The notes beneath the pieces were generated by a model that saw only the letters and a program-made list of their open reading frames with translations, was not told the origin of the DNA and did not search any database. From NCBI RefSeq assembly GCF_017976235.1, contig NZ_JACVHC010000009.1, positions 186,001-250,000 of the forward strand: a DNA stretch of 64,000 nt, written 5' to 3'. Each line of letters opens with the position of its first letter. Position 1 is the first letter of the stretch. The stretch is from Pseudomonas anatoliensis (GTDB lineage Bacteria > Pseudomonadota > Gammaproteobacteria > Pseudomonadales > Pseudomonadaceae). The translations under genes were made by a program, and so were the position numbers. Of the stretch, positions 16,025 to 25,447 are shown piece after piece.

Positions 16025-18295
16025 TTACTTCACATCGAACCGATCCAGATTCATCACCTTCGTCCACGCTGCGACGAAGTCTTTGACGAACTGCTCCTTC
16101 GCATCCGCACTCGCATACACCTCCGCGACCGCCCGCAATATCGCGTTGGAACCAAACACCAGATCAACCCGCGTTGCCGTCCATTTCACGCTACCGTTTT
16201 TACGGTCGCGGCCTTCAAACTCTTCCGCGTCCGGTGAGGTCGGCTTCCACTCCACGCCCATGTCCAGCAGGTTGGTGAAGAAGTCGTTGGTCAGCGCTTC
16301 GGTCTGGCTGGTGAACACGCCATGGCGGGTTTGCCCGACGTTAGTGTTCAGCACCCGCAGCCCACCGAGCAACACGGTCATTTCCGGCGCGGTCAGGGTG
16401 AGCAATTGCGCCTTGTCTATCAGCAGTGCCTCGGCCGCTACGGTGTATTTACCCTTGCTGTAATTGCGGAAGCCATCGGCAATCGGCTCGAGAAAACCGA
16501 ACGACTCGACGTCGGTTTGCTCCTGAGTCGCATCCGCACGCCCCGGGGTAAATGGCACGGTGACCGAGTGGCCGGCATTTTTCGCCGCTTGTTCGACCCC
16601 GGCATTGCCCGCCAGCACAATCAGGTCGGCCAGCGAAACGTTCTTGCCGGTTGCGCCGCCATTGAACTCGCCCTGAATGCCTTCAAGGGTTTGCAGGACC
16701 TTGGCCAGTTGCTCAGGCTGGTTGGCCTGCCAGAACTTCTGCGGTGCCAGACGCAGGCGACCACCGTTGGCGCCACCGCGTTTGTCCGAGCCACGGAACG
16801 TCGACGCCGCCGCCCATGCGGTCGACACCAGTTGCGAGACAGATAGACCCGAGGCCAGCACTTTGCTTTTCAGCGTGGCCACATCGTTATCGTCGATTAG
16901 CGGATGAGTGACCTCGGGAATCGGGTCTTGCCACAGCAACTCTTCATTCGGCAGTTCCGGGCCGAGGTAGCGTGACAGCGGGCCCATGTCGCGGTGGATC
17001 AACTTGTACCAGGCGCGGGCAAATGCATCGGCCAACTGATCGGGATTGGCCAGGAAACGCCGGGAGATCTGCTCGTAAGCCGGATCGAAGCGCAATGCCA
17101 GGTCAGACGTCAGCATGGTCGGGTCGATACGCTTGTTCGGGTCATGGGCATGGGGGATGGTGCCGGCGCCCGCACCGTTCTTCGGTTTCCACTGGTGTGC
17201 GCCGGCCGGGCTTTTGGTCAGCTCCCATTCGAAGCCGAACAGGTTTTCCAGGTAGTTGTTGCTCCATTGGGTCGGCGTGGTGGTCCAGGTCACTTCGAGG
17301 CCACTGGTGATGGTGTCAGCGCCTTTGCCGGTGCCGAAGCTGTTCCTCCAGCCCAGACCCTGTTCTTCCAGCCCGGCGGCTTCCGGTTCAGCACCGACGT
17401 TATCGGCAGGGCCGGCGCCGTGGGTTTTGCCGAAGGCGTGGCCGCCGGCGATCAGCGCCACGGTTTCTTCATCGTTCATGGCCATGCGGCCGAAGGTTTC
17501 GCGAATGTCGCGGGCCGATGCTACCGGGTCTGGATTGCCCTCGGGGCCTTCCGGGTTCACATAAATAAGACCCATCTGCACGGCGGCGAGCGGGTTTTCC
17601 AGGTTGCGTTCACCCTGGTCGGTGCGGCTTTCTTCTTTGCCGTGCAAAACCGGCTCGGCGACCAGCGTACCGTCACCAGGCTCCTGCATCGGTTCCTTGC
17701 TTTTGCCGTAACGGCTGTCGCCGCCCAGCCATTCGTTTTCCGAGCCCCAGTACACGTCTTCATCCGGTTCCCAGACATCGGCGCGACCACCGGAGAAGCC
17801 GAAGGTCTTGAAACCCATGGATTCCAGCGCGACGTTACCGGTGAGAACAATCAGGTCAGCCCAGGAAATATTGCGACCATATTTCTGTTTGATTGGCCAC
17901 AGCAGGCGGCGGGCCTTGTCGAGGCTGACGTTGTCCGGCCAGCTATTGAGCGGGGCAAAACGTTGCTGGCCGGAGCCGGCGCCACCGCGGCCATCCGCGG
18001 TGCGATAGGTGCCGGCGCTGTGCCAGGCCATGCGCACGAAGAGCGGGCCATAGTGGCCAAAGTCTGCCGGCCACCAGTCCTGTGAGTCGGTCATCAGTGC
18101 GCGCAGGTCTTGTTTCAGTGCCTGGAAGTCCAGGCTTTTGAAGGCGTTGGCGTAGTCGAAGTCCTTGCCCAGCGGATCGGACTTGGGCGAGTGCTGGCTC
18201 AGGATCTTCAGGTTGAGTTGATTCGGCCACCAGTCACGGTTCGTCGTACCACCACCGGCGGCGTGGTTGAACGGGCATTTCGATTCGTTTGCCAT
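16025..18295 (-). CDS. katG: Catalase-peroxidase KatG
   Basis: 756-residue haem enzyme that degrades hydrogen peroxide (catalase) and oxidises substrates (peroxidase). The distal haem site is FVRMAWHSAGTYR with R88, W91 and H92; W91 is one partner of the Met-Tyr-Trp adduct, and the Tyr lies in MGLIYVNPEGP. The duplicated peroxidase-like C-terminal half is present (SADLIVLAGNAGVEQA region), so the protein is full length. No signal peptide is seen, so it is cytoplasmic. AAGGA precedes the ATG. OxyR control is usual in Pseudomonas; the upstream region 18296-18460 may hold the site but I cannot assign it. Confidence 0.97.
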   Translation of the reverse strand: MANESKCPFNHAAGGGTTNRDWWPNQLNLKILSQHSPKSDPLGKDFDYANAFKSLDFQALKQDLRALMTDSQDWWPADFGHYGPLFVRMAWHSAGTYRTADGRGGAGSGQQRFAPLNSWPDNVSLDKARRLLWPIKQKYGRNISWADLIVLTGNVALESMGFKTFGFSGGRADVWEPDEDVYWGSENEWLGGDSRYGKSKEPMQEPGDGTLVAEPVLHGKEESRTDQGERNLENPLAAVQMGLIYVNPEGPEGNPDPVASARDIRETFGRMAMNDEETVALIAGGHAFGKTHGAGPADNVGAEPEAAGLEEQGLGWRNSFGTGKGADTITSGLEVTWTTTPTQWSNNYLENLFGFEWELTKSPAGAHQWKPKNGAGAGTIPHAHDPNKRIDPTMLTSDLALRFDPAYEQISRRFLANPDQLADAFARAWYKLIHRDMGPLSRYLGPELPNEELLWQDPIPEVTHPLIDDNDVATLKSKVLASGLSVSQLVSTAWAAASTFRGSDKRGGANGGRLRLAPQKFWQANQPEQLAKVLQTLEGIQGEFNGGATGKNVSLADLIVLAGNAGVEQAAKNAGHSVTVPFTPGRADATQEQTDVESFGFLEPIADGFRNYSKGKYTVAAEALLIDKAQLLTLTAPEMTVLLGGLRVLNTNVGQTRHGVFTSQTEALTNDFFTNLLDMGVEWKPTSPDAEEFEGRDRKNGSVKWTATRVDLVFGSNAILRAVAEVYASADAKEQFVKDFVAAWTKVMNLDRFDVK

Positions 18296-18463
18296 GTTCG
18301 GGTCCTTATCAGGTCTGCGACGGCCGGCTCGTGCCGACTTCGGACTTGTAAGGCTAGACCCGAGTTGGCGAGTCAGCTAATAGCCCGACTGATGGGCGCT
18401 GATAGGCAGAACCTTTTACCGCAGATGTTGCTGCAAAACCCTCACTCGCCATAGCGCATAACC

Positions 18464-18557
18464 CCCTGTAGGAGCTGCCGAAGGCTGCGATCTTTTGACG
18501 TTGGCCTTTAAAAAAGCAAGATCAAAAGATCGCAGCCTGCGGCAGCTCCTACACGGG
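18464..18557. repeat. REP pair (REPIN)
   Basis: Left unit CTGTAGGAGCTGCCGAAGGC at 18466 onward and right unit ending CGGCAGCTCCTACACGGG near 18557, inverted around a TTTAAAAAAGC loop. It lies just after the stop codon of the sulfatase gene on the minus strand and upstream of katG. Confidence 0.8.
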
Positions 18558-18566
18558 ATTGCGCAG

Positions 18567-20777
18567 TCAACTCGACTGCGCGGCCTCGTCCTCAAGCACG
18601 TCGTCGAGAATGTCCTCTTGCCCCGGCACTTCAGTGATCACACTGAAATCCGTTACCTCCACCGCGCCCAGTCCATAACCCAGCAAATGGAACGAGAACG
18701 CCTTGCGCTGTTGCGGGTTATCAAAGCTGAAATCCATCTCCAACGGTTGATCCGCCGTGGCGACCATTTCTGCTGGCAATCCCAGTTGCACGTCCTGCTC
18801 GAACTCCTTGGCCTTGAGCTGAATATACGCAGCCTGCTGCGGATCGACAGAGCGTACGGTCAGGCGCACGCGGGTGTGCGAGCCCTTGGGCATTTCCAGG
18901 TACTGCGCGCCGATCAGGTTGTCGGCCCAGTCGTCCTTGATCTGCGCTTGCAGGGGGATGACGTTGGTGCTGCCGAACTGATAGCGATGGTTGAGCGGGG
19001 TGCGCAGCAGCGACAGGTCGAGCGCCGTGGCGCGGGCGGCGATTTGCCGGGCGCGCTGGCCGCTGTAGCTGCCCTTGAAGGTGGCGCTTTCGGCGATGAA
19101 ACCGGCGCTTTCGTAGTAGCGGCAACGGCGCGGCATATCACATTCGGAGAAGATGCCCTGGCCGTTGTGATAACGCAGTTTGCCGTTGGTGAACGACATG
19201 ATTTCGCGACCGGAATCGTAGTCGCGAAACAGCGAGCGACCGCTTAGCGCGGTCGGCACCGGCAGGTCGAAGTAGTCGAGAATCGACGTGCTCAGATCAA
19301 CATGACCATAGACCCCGGCGTTCAGGCGCGGCAGTTGTGCCTGCTCCGGCGCCAGCGTCAGGTTGAAGCCCCACGACGAGGCCAGACGTACACCGTCGAT
19401 GCCGTGGGATTCATCCGAAGTGATCACCACCAGCGTGTCTTTGAGCACACCTTGGCGCTCAAGCCCTGTGAGGAACTGGTCCAGCGCATCGTCGAGGTAT
19501 CCGACGGCGGCTTGCTTGGGTGTCTCGTAGCGCTCCAGATATTCGTCCGGCGCGGAGTAGGGTTGATGCGTGCCCACCGTCAACAACGTCAGCATCCACG
19601 GCTGTTTCTGCTTGTTCAGTTGGCCGACATAATCCAGCGCACCCTCGAAGAACGCCTTGTCATCCTTGCCCCACGGAAACTCCAGATAGTTGGCATTGGT
19701 GAACCATTCCAGTCCATGCGTCGCATCGAAACCGATGTGCGGCATGATCTTGTCTTTGGCCATGAAGCGCAGGCCGGCGCCTTGCAGATAGTGGGTGCTG
19801 AAGCCATGTTCGCGCAGCTGCGCCGGCAGGCACGCCTGATTGCGCTCGGTGAGGGTGAGCATTTCCACGCCTTTGGGCGTGCCGTTGTTGAGTTTGTCGT
19901 AATCGCCACAGAGCATCGCGTACAGACCGCGAATGGTCTGGTGCGTGTGCAGAACGTAATCCGGAGTGTTCATGCCGCGCTCGGCCCAACGGCTGAGGTT
20001 GGGCATCAGGTCTTCCTGATAATGGCTGCCGATGGCTTCGCGATTGGCGCGGACGTAAGCGCCGGGAATGCCTTCCAGGGCAATGACCAACACGTTGCGC
20101 GCCTGCCCCGGCGCGGCCAGCAGTTTTTGACCATTGAGGTCGACGTCGGTGAGCCCGGCCATGGCCGGCGCGACTTCCTCGACATCGCCGTCCAGCCATT
20201 CCTCGGCGTGTATCTGCAGGTCAGCCACTTCGGTGGCGAGCAATTGATGCGGCAGGTTGTACGCGCGCCACGGATCGTCTTCGCTCGGCCACAGGTTCTG
20301 CGCGCCCCAGTGCGCGGCGAATAGCACCAGCGGCGCACTCCACGCGGCGCGGGGCAGGGCCGGGCGAGCGATGCCGCGAGCAGCAAATTGCGTCAGCAGC
20401 CACAACGACAACGCCAGCAGCAATGTGATGCCCAGCGCCGGGTGCGCCAAACCACCACCAGTTGAGTTTTCGACAAATTGCGGATCAATCAGGTAATGCA
20501 GATCGGAAGGACTCGGCAAACGGCCAACGGCGCTGACCAACTCAGCCGTTGCCACCGCCAACAGCGCCCAGAACACCAGCACCGGCAGCGCCAGCCACCA
20601 CGCTCGGCGATGCAGCAGAATCACCAGCAGACTGCCAATGGCCAGATCCGACAAATAGCCCAGCGGTGTCGACCAGCCGAGCGCCGCGCGCAGGCACACC
20701 GGCACAATCAGTACCAGCAGAATCAGAGAGAACAGGCGGGCATGCGGCTGCCGCAACCAGCGAAAAAGAGCGCTCAC
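18567..20777 (-). CDS. LTA-synthase-like membrane sulfatase/phosphoglycerol transferase family protein
   Basis: About 736 residues. Four or five hydrophobic segments occupy the first 160 residues, then a large periplasmic alkaline-phosphatase-superfamily domain: NVLVIALEGIPGAY (metal-binding Glu), HTHQTIRGLYAMLCGDY with the likely nucleophile Thr, and VVITSDESHGIDG (late metal-binding D/H). This is the arrangement of lipoteichoic-acid-synthase-like and EptA/OpgB-like transferases; in Gram-negatives such proteins modify glycans or lipids with phospho-groups, but the substrate is unknown. The GTG at 20777 has GGAAGG nine bases upstream; the ATG at 20798, seven codons further out, lacks a clear ribosome site. 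Confidence 0.8.
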   Translation of the reverse strand: MSALFRWLRQPHARLFSLILLVLIVPVCLRAALGWSTPLGYLSDLAIGSLLVILLHRRAWWLALPVLVFWALLAVATAELVSAVGRLPSPSDLHYLIDPQFVENSTGGGLAHPALGITLLLALSLWLLTQFAARGIARPALPRAAWSAPLVLFAAHWGAQNLWPSEDDPWRAYNLPHQLLATEVADLQIHAEEWLDGDVEEVAPAMAGLTDVDLNGQKLLAAPGQARNVLVIALEGIPGAYVRANREAIGSHYQEDLMPNLSRWAERGMNTPDYVLHTHQTIRGLYAMLCGDYDKLNNGTPKGVEMLTLTERNQACLPAQLREHGFSTHYLQGAGLRFMAKDKIMPHIGFDATHGLEWFTNANYLEFPWGKDDKAFFEGALDYVGQLNKQKQPWMLTLLTVGTHQPYSAPDEYLERYETPKQAAVGYLDDALDQFLTGLERQGVLKDTLVVITSDESHGIDGVRLASSWGFNLTLAPEQAQLPRLNAGVYGHVDLSTSILDYFDLPVPTALSGRSLFRDYDSGREIMSFTNGKLRYHNGQGIFSECDMPRRCRYYESAGFIAESATFKGSYSGQRARQIAARATALDLSLLRTPLNHRYQFGSTNVIPLQAQIKDDWADNLIGAQYLEMPKGSHTRVRLTVRSVDPQQAAYIQLKAKEFEQDVQLGLPAEMVATADQPLEMDFSFDNPQQRKAFSFHLLGYGLGAVEVTDFSVITEVPGQEDILDDVLEDEAAQSS

Positions 20778-21031
20778 AAAAAAAGACCTTCCAGTCATTA
20801 AATCGTCAAAAAAGTGTGGGCGATGATACCAAGGGTCAGCGGTCTGATCGTCTTTTAAAACTTGAAGGTGATCCGATGTCGGGCGGACTTGTCAGCGTGG
20901 GCACTGGGCTAGGGGCCAGTCAGGGGTGGGTGTTTGACAATTAACCGGGATATGGCTGGCGAACCGGTGCCGGCGGTTTTTTGTTTCAGGCTGTTTAACC
21001 GAAACTGGAATCCGCCTGCACCGACTTTTGT

Positions 21032-21229
21032 TCAGTTCAAGCCATCATCAAAAATGCTTTCAATCGACAGCTCAAACGCCCGGGCAATCTGAAACGCCAG
21101 CGGCAGGCTCGGATCGTAGCGTTCGTTTTCGATGGCGTTGATCGTCTGGCGTGACACGTTGAGCCTTTCAGCCAGATCGACCTGTGACCATTTGCGCCCG
21201 GCGCGCAGTGCCTTGAGGCGGTTTTTCAT
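21032..21229 (-). CDS. XRE-family helix-turn-helix regulator (YgzD-like, 65 aa)
   Basis: A small DNA-binding protein made almost only of a Cro/C1 HTH: MKNRLKALRAGRKWSQVDLAERLNVSRQTINAIENERYDPSL. The open frame extends upstream, but the ATG at 21229 matches the compact family length and overlaps the stop of the preceding membrane-protein gene by four bases (ATGA), so the two are translationally coupled. Paired XRE plus membrane-protein genes of this type are common; the inverted repeat upstream of the pair (21610-21633) is its most likely operator. Confidence 0.88.
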   Translation of the reverse strand: MKNRLKALRAGRKWSQVDLAERLNVSRQTINAIENERYDPSLPLAFQIARAFELSIESIFDDGLN

Positions 21230-21600
21230 TGGTAGCGGCGTCGGGCGATTTGCAGGCCGAGGATCCACATCGCGCCCATCACTGGCCACACGCAAGTCCA
21301 TGGAATGTGCGGCGCGCCGACGTTTTCCAGAAAACCGTAGCTGAAGGTCAGCAGTGCTGAAGCGGCAAACGCGAAGCCCAGCGCTTCGAACTGGATGCGC
21401 AGATGCATTTCATCCATGCGGCGCATGTTGCGCACGATGGCCCAGCACATCAAACCTGCCGGGAGGATCGGCGTCAGCGCGACAGCTGAGCGCAGAATAA
21501 TGTTGGCATCCATCAGGTATTGCGAGGCAACCAGTGAGGCGACCAACGCCACCGTGTAAAGGATCAGTGCTGCGCCAATTTCCAGGTAATACCGGTTCAT
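21226..21600 (-). CDS. Small four-helix membrane protein paired with the XRE regulator
   Basis: 124 residues with four predicted membrane segments (about 6-28, 38-58, 72-92, 100-117) separated by a basic loop (RNMRRMDEMHLR). No known domain is recognised. Proteins of this shape commonly precede a 65-residue XRE regulator, as here, and may sense membrane state or sequester the regulator; that role is inference. The gene starts at the ATG 21600, just 10 bp downstream of the CTATGTAAA inverted repeat. Confidence 0.75.
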   Translation of the reverse strand: MNRYYLEIGAALILYTVALVASLVASQYLMDANIILRSAVALTPILPAGLMCWAIVRNMRRMDEMHLRIQFEALGFAFAASALLTFSYGFLENVGAPHIPWTCVWPVMGAMWILGLQIARRRYQ

Positions 21601-21609
21601 GCTTACTTC

Positions 21610-21659
21610 CTATGTAAAAGACCCTTTACATAGTCGCGAAAGATTTTCCTCATGTAAAG
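21610..21659. promoter_or_regulatory. Putative XRE operator: inverted repeat plus a third half-site
   Basis: CTATGTAAA (21610-21618), six bases AGACCC, then TTTACATAG (21625-21633) form a perfect 9-base inverted repeat directly ahead of the membrane-protein/XRE gene pair. A further ATGTAAAG half-site lies at 21652-21659. The position and symmetry fit an autoregulatory operator for the HTH protein encoded second in the pair. Confidence 0.6.
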
Positions 21660-21692
21660 CCTGCTTTCCACAAAAGCCGATTTCCCAAACCC

Positions 21693-21735
21693 AAAAAGGG
21701 GCGGACTGATCAACGATCAGGCCGCCCCTTTTTTG
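21693..21735 (-). terminator. Rho-independent terminator of the SCO/PCuAC operon
   Basis: AAAAAGGGGCGG and CCGCCCCTTTTTT arms flank CTGATC...GATCAG, a long GC-rich stem with runs of A on the left and T on the right. It lies 17 bp after the copper-chaperone stop codon on the minus strand. The A/T runs make it potentially bidirectional. Confidence 0.9.
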
Positions 21736-21751
21736 TTACCGCTCCGTCAGA

Positions 21752-22231
21752 TCAATGCATCTTGCTGTGATCGTGACCTTCCATGCTGGTCAGCGAACGC
21801 ACGCTGGCCTTCACTTCAACGGTTTCTTTTTCGCCCTTGGCGTTTTCCACGGTCAGGGTCAGCGGCACGGATTCGCCTTCTTTCAACTGACCGGTCAGGC
21901 CCATCAGCATGACGTGGTAACCGTTTGGATCAAGCTTGACGGCTTTACCTGCCGGCAGGTCGACCGATTTGACCGGGCCCATGCTCATGACGTCGTTCTT
22001 CATGCTCATTTCGTGGATTTGCACGTCTTTGGCCACTGGCGTCGCGACGCTGAGCAACTTGCTGTCGCTGTCGGCGGTGAGGGTCATGAACGCGCCGCTG
22101 GCGGATTGGGCCGGCACGGTTGCACGTACCCATGCATCGTCAACCTTGGTCTGCGCAGAGACCTGGAAGGCCAGGCCCAGCAGGGACAGACCGAGTACCG
22201 CGCGTTTGATGTTGTTCAGAAACGGTTGCAT
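21752..22231 (-). CDS. Periplasmic copper chaperone PCuAC
   Basis: 159 residues with a Sec signal peptide (AVLGLSLLGLAFQVSA, cleavage near 26). The Cu(I) motif H-x-M...M...H-x-M is present: H73, M75 and M77 in IHEMSMKND, M82 and M84, then H106 and M108 in GYHVMLMGL, and a His/Met-rich tail (GHDHSKMH). It delivers copper to cytochrome oxidase together with SCO. The ATG at 22231 has GGAGG upstream and overlaps the stop of the SCO gene by one base, so the two are coupled. Confidence 0.93.
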   Translation of the reverse strand: MQPFLNNIKRAVLGLSLLGLAFQVSAQTKVDDAWVRATVPAQSASGAFMTLTADSDSKLLSVATPVAKDVQIHEMSMKNDVMSMGPVKSVDLPAGKAVKLDPNGYHVMLMGLTGQLKEGESVPLTLTVENAKGEKETVEVKASVRSLTSMEGHDHSKMH

Positions 22232-22836
22232 CAGCAAACCTCCATAACGGTAAGCAAATCTTCCGTGCATTCTTCTGCCGAAAGCGAGGTGGACAGACCC
22301 AGGCGCAGTTCGCCGCGCGAGTCGAAGACGTAACTGGTGGAAGTGTGCGAGATGGTGTAGGTGTCGCCGGCCGGCACCTTCTCGAAGAACACGTCGAATT
22401 CCTTGGCCGTGGCCTTGGTTTCCTCAAGCGTACCGTACAGCGCGACGAAGGTCGGGTCGAAGGCTTTGACGTAGGCGTCGAGGATTTGCGGCGTGTCGCG
22501 CTCAGGGTCGAGGGTGATGAAAATCACCTGCAAGCGATCGCCGTCCTTGCCCATCAGTTTCTTGATTTTTGCCGCGCGGGCCAGGGTGGTCGGGCAGACC
22601 GCCGGGCACTGGGTGAAGCCGAAGAACACCATCGGCATCAGGCCGCGGAAGCTCGACAGGGTCATGGTGTCGCCGTCGGTGTCCTTCAGTTTGAAGGTGC
22701 GGCCCATGATCTTGTTACTCAGATCCTTGCCGTACTTGTACGACAGTTGGCCGCGGGTGTCGCAGCCGGCGAGCAGGCCGAGCCCGAGTACGCCCATTCC
22801 CGCAAGTACCTTGCGGCGAGTCAACAAAGCCGTCAT
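22231..22836 (-). CDS. SCO1/SenC family copper-binding thioredoxin-fold lipoprotein
   Basis: 201 residues. A lipobox LLAGC places the lipidated cysteine at residue 25, so the protein is membrane-anchored in the periplasm. The SCO copper motif is CPAVC (C77, C81) after FFGFTQ, with H164 in TYTISHTSTSYVF as third ligand, and ITLDPERDTP is the family signature. It helps assemble the CuA centre of cytochrome c oxidase. The downstream PCuAC gene overlaps it. Confidence 0.93.
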   Translation of the reverse strand: MTALLTRRKVLAGMGVLGLGLLAGCDTRGQLSYKYGKDLSNKIMGRTFKLKDTDGDTMTLSSFRGLMPMVFFGFTQCPAVCPTTLARAAKIKKLMGKDGDRLQVIFITLDPERDTPQILDAYVKAFDPTFVALYGTLEETKATAKEFDVFFEKVPAGDTYTISHTSTSYVFDSRGELRLGLSTSLSAEECTEDLLTVMEVC

Positions 22837-23009
22837 CTAATACCGCCTTTTGCAGCCCGTCAGTCGGCAGGACTGGCGAGGGGTTAACCGTAAAAGCGGC
22901 GCATGATACCAAACTGAACCGGCCAGTCGGTTTTCGATCGGCTGACAGGGTGTCGCAGGGCGACAAAAGGTGTAAGAAAAAGTGACCAGTGCGAGCGACG
23001 AAGGTGTTA

Positions 23010-24569
23010 TCAGCTCATCACCGCCGAACTCGAACACCAACGGTTGCGCCCCTGTTGCTTGGCCTCATAGAGACGGGTGTCGGCCGCTTTCAACAACGAG
23101 GCCGGCGTGACCGTATCGTCGACAGGATGACGCGTGGTGATGCCAGCACTGGCCGTGACGTACCCCAGAGGATGCCCGGCGTGCGCAAGCTTCAGCGCAC
23201 GAATACTCTGCAAAATGTCCTCAGTGACCTGAATCGCCCCGGCGCTATCGGTGTTGGGCAATAACACGGTGAACTCTTCGCCGCCGTAACGTACGGCCAG
23301 GTCACCCGGGCGTTTGACCGCTTGCTGGATCGCCTGGCCGACCGCGCTCAGGCAATCATCACCCGCCGCATGTCCGTATTGGTCGTTGTAGCGTTTGAAG
23401 TGGTCGACATCGAGCATGATCAACGACAGCGCCGAACCCTGGCGACGGGCCAATCGAATTTCATCGGCCAGCGAATTATCCAGGCGTCGACGGTTGCCGA
23501 GCCCGGTCAGGGCGTCAGTCAACGCCATGTCGCGCATGGTCTGATGGGCGTGGCGGATTTGCCGTTCCATCGCCATACGCTGGCGCAACTGGCTGAGGAC
23601 GATGAGGCCGAAACAGCTCAGCACCAGAATCAGAAACACCAGCACGAAGCCGTTCTTCAGCAAATCCTGCTGCCAGGGTTCGATGATCGAATCACGCGAC
23701 AGACCGGCTTCGACCACCAGTGGATAGGTGGTGAGGGCACGATAGCCGTACAAGCGCTCGGTGTCGTCGACGACGGCGCGCACTTGCGCGATGCCTGAGT
23801 TGGAGTTGGGTAAATAGGTCTTGAAGATCTCGCTGTTGGCCAGGCTCTTGCCGATCACCGAGGCGATGAACGGGCGGCGCACGAGGATGGTGCCGTCGCG
23901 CCTGGCCAGCACGAGCGCGCCTTTGTCATCGATGCGAAAGTCACCGTAGTAATCGACGAAATAGCTGACCTTGACCGTGCCCAGCAACACGCCGGCGAAC
24001 GAGCCATCGGCGTTGTTCAACCGGCGTGATATGGGAATGATCAGGTCTTTCGTGGAGCGGCTCTCGACCACATCGCCGATGCGCACATGGCGATCTTCAT
24101 GGGTGCGGTGGTACTGGAAATAATCGCGGTCGGCGTTGTTAGCGGTCTCGGGCGTCACCTCCTTGTCGGTGACGATCCACTGTCCATCAGGACCGTAGAT
24201 AAACAAGCCGTGCAGCTGCGGCATGATTGTCGATTGCTGCACCAACAATTTGTGAATGCGCGGGACATCCAGGTTTTGCAGGCCATCACCCTCGATCCGC
24301 TCACTCAGGGCGGCGGTCAGCACGTCCATCTGGCGGATGGTGTCTTCGGCATGCTGGGCCGTGGCGCGGGCGAGGTTGGTCACCGAGTTGCGCGCAGAAT
24401 CGAAGGCTGCACGGTAGTCGCGCCAAGTTCGCCAGCTCTCGACCGCCAAAAAGGCCATGACCACTACCAGCATGAAACTCACCGTCAGGCGGAACGTCGA
24501 TCCGGCGCGCACGGCTTTCAGGGATGCGGGGTTGTCTGTGTTCGGCTCTGGCGAGTGGCGTCCGAGCAT
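23010..24569 (-). CDS. Membrane-bound diguanylate cyclase with periplasmic Cache sensor
   Basis: 519 residues. Two membrane helices (about 27-45 and 305-326) flank a periplasmic double-Cache-like domain; residues 363-510 are a GGDEF domain with active-site GGEEF at 429-433 and an intact RxxD inhibitory site (RPGD at 420-423), so c-di-GMP synthesis is expected to be feedback-inhibited. No EAL domain. The start at 24569 is chosen because AAGGAG lies six bases upstream; earlier in-frame starts have no ribosome site. The ligand is unknown. It has no operon partner. Confidence 0.9.
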   Translation of the reverse strand: MLGRHSPEPNTDNPASLKAVRAGSTFRLTVSFMLVVVMAFLAVESWRTWRDYRAAFDSARNSVTNLARATAQHAEDTIRQMDVLTAALSERIEGDGLQNLDVPRIHKLLVQQSTIMPQLHGLFIYGPDGQWIVTDKEVTPETANNADRDYFQYHRTHEDRHVRIGDVVESRSTKDLIIPISRRLNNADGSFAGVLLGTVKVSYFVDYYGDFRIDDKGALVLARRDGTILVRRPFIASVIGKSLANSEIFKTYLPNSNSGIAQVRAVVDDTERLYGYRALTTYPLVVEAGLSRDSIIEPWQQDLLKNGFVLVFLILVLSCFGLIVLSQLRQRMAMERQIRHAHQTMRDMALTDALTGLGNRRRLDNSLADEIRLARRQGSALSLIMLDVDHFKRYNDQYGHAAGDDCLSAVGQAIQQAVKRPGDLAVRYGGEEFTVLLPNTDSAGAIQVTEDILQSIRALKLAHAGHPLGYVTASAGITTRHPVDDTVTPASLLKAADTRLYEAKQQGRNRWCSSSAVMS

Positions 24570-24794
24570 GAACATCTCCTTGGGTTTATTGCACACGTGA
24601 AGCTGGTAACAGTATGACAAGGATCGCCGGGAAGGTCGGGATGCCAGCGAAATCCGTGATCAGTGTCGCGTGATTGTCCTGTTCAAGTTGACGGTTAAAC
24701 GCTTTTCAGCCGATTTATCCAGCGCTGGAGTGTCAGTAATCTGAGCCCATCTTGAACGCAACAAGAACTTCCCCAACTAAAAAGGACTGCACAG

Positions 24795-25427
24795 ATGAAC
24801 ACGCCAACCTACAACCGCCTCAACAAAGACGACGCCGTAGTACTGCTGGTTGACCACCAGACCGGTTTGATTTCTCTGGTGCAGGACTTCTCGCCGAACG
24901 AATTCAAGAACAACGTTCTGGCGTTGGCCGATCTGGCGAAATTCTTCGAACTGCCGACCATCCTCACCACCAGTTTCGAACAAGGCCCGAACGGCCCATT
25001 GGTACCGGAACTGAAAGAGATGTTCCCGGACGCGCCCTACATCGCCCGTCCAGGCCAGATCAACGCCTGGGACAACGAAGACTTCGTCAAGGCGATCAAA
25101 GCTACAGGCCGCAAGCAGATCATCATTGCCGGCGTGGTCACCGATGTTTGTGTGGCGTTCCCGACACTGTCAGCCCTGGCCGAAGGCTTTGATGTGTTCG
25201 TGGTCACCGATGCCTCCGGCACCTTCAACACCACTGTGCAACAAGCCGCATGGAGCCGCATGACCCAAGCCGGCGCACAAATGATGAACTGGTTCTCGGT
25301 AGCCTGTGAGCTGCACCGCGACTGGCGCAACGACATCGAAGGGCTGGGTAATCTGCTGTCGCAGCGTATTCCGAACTATCGCAACTTGATGAATGGTTAT
25401 GCGGCGCTGACGGCGCAGCAAAAGTAA
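24795..25427 (+). CDS. ycaC: Isochorismatase-family hydrolase YcaC
   Basis: 210 residues, closely similar to E. coli YcaC from end to end, including LTTSFEQGPNGPLVPELKE, APYIARPGQINAWDNEDFVK and VACELHRDWRNDIEGL. The cysteine-hydrolase nucleophile is C119 in GVVTDVCVAF, with D20 in LLVDHQTG. YcaC is a multimeric cytosolic hydrolase of uncertain substrate. AAAGGA lies ahead of the ATG. It is a single gene followed by a four-copy repeat array containing terminator hairpins. Confidence 0.92.
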   Translation: MNTPTYNRLNKDDAVVLLVDHQTGLISLVQDFSPNEFKNNVLALADLAKFFELPTILTTSFEQGPNGPLVPELKEMFPDAPYIARPGQINAWDNEDFVKAIKATGRKQIIIAGVVTDVCVAFPTLSALAEGFDVFVVTDASGTFNTTVQQAAWSRMTQAGAQMMNWFSVACELHRDWRNDIEGLGNLLSQRIPNYRNLMNGYAALTAQQK

Positions 25428-25447
25428 GCTGGCACTGTCACAACTCG

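Noticed and set aside
16994..18085. 363-residue plus-strand open frame
   Set aside because: Complement of katG, whose haem-site residues are intact in the minus frame.
20876..20944. 22-codon open frame (MSGGLVSVGTGLGASQGWVFDN)
   Set aside because: It has a fair ribosome site but is too short, without similarity or conservation evidence.
24621..24794. Possible small RNA between the diguanylate cyclase and ycaC genes
   Set aside because: No terminator hairpin or conserved structure could be seen; it probably holds the two divergent promoters.
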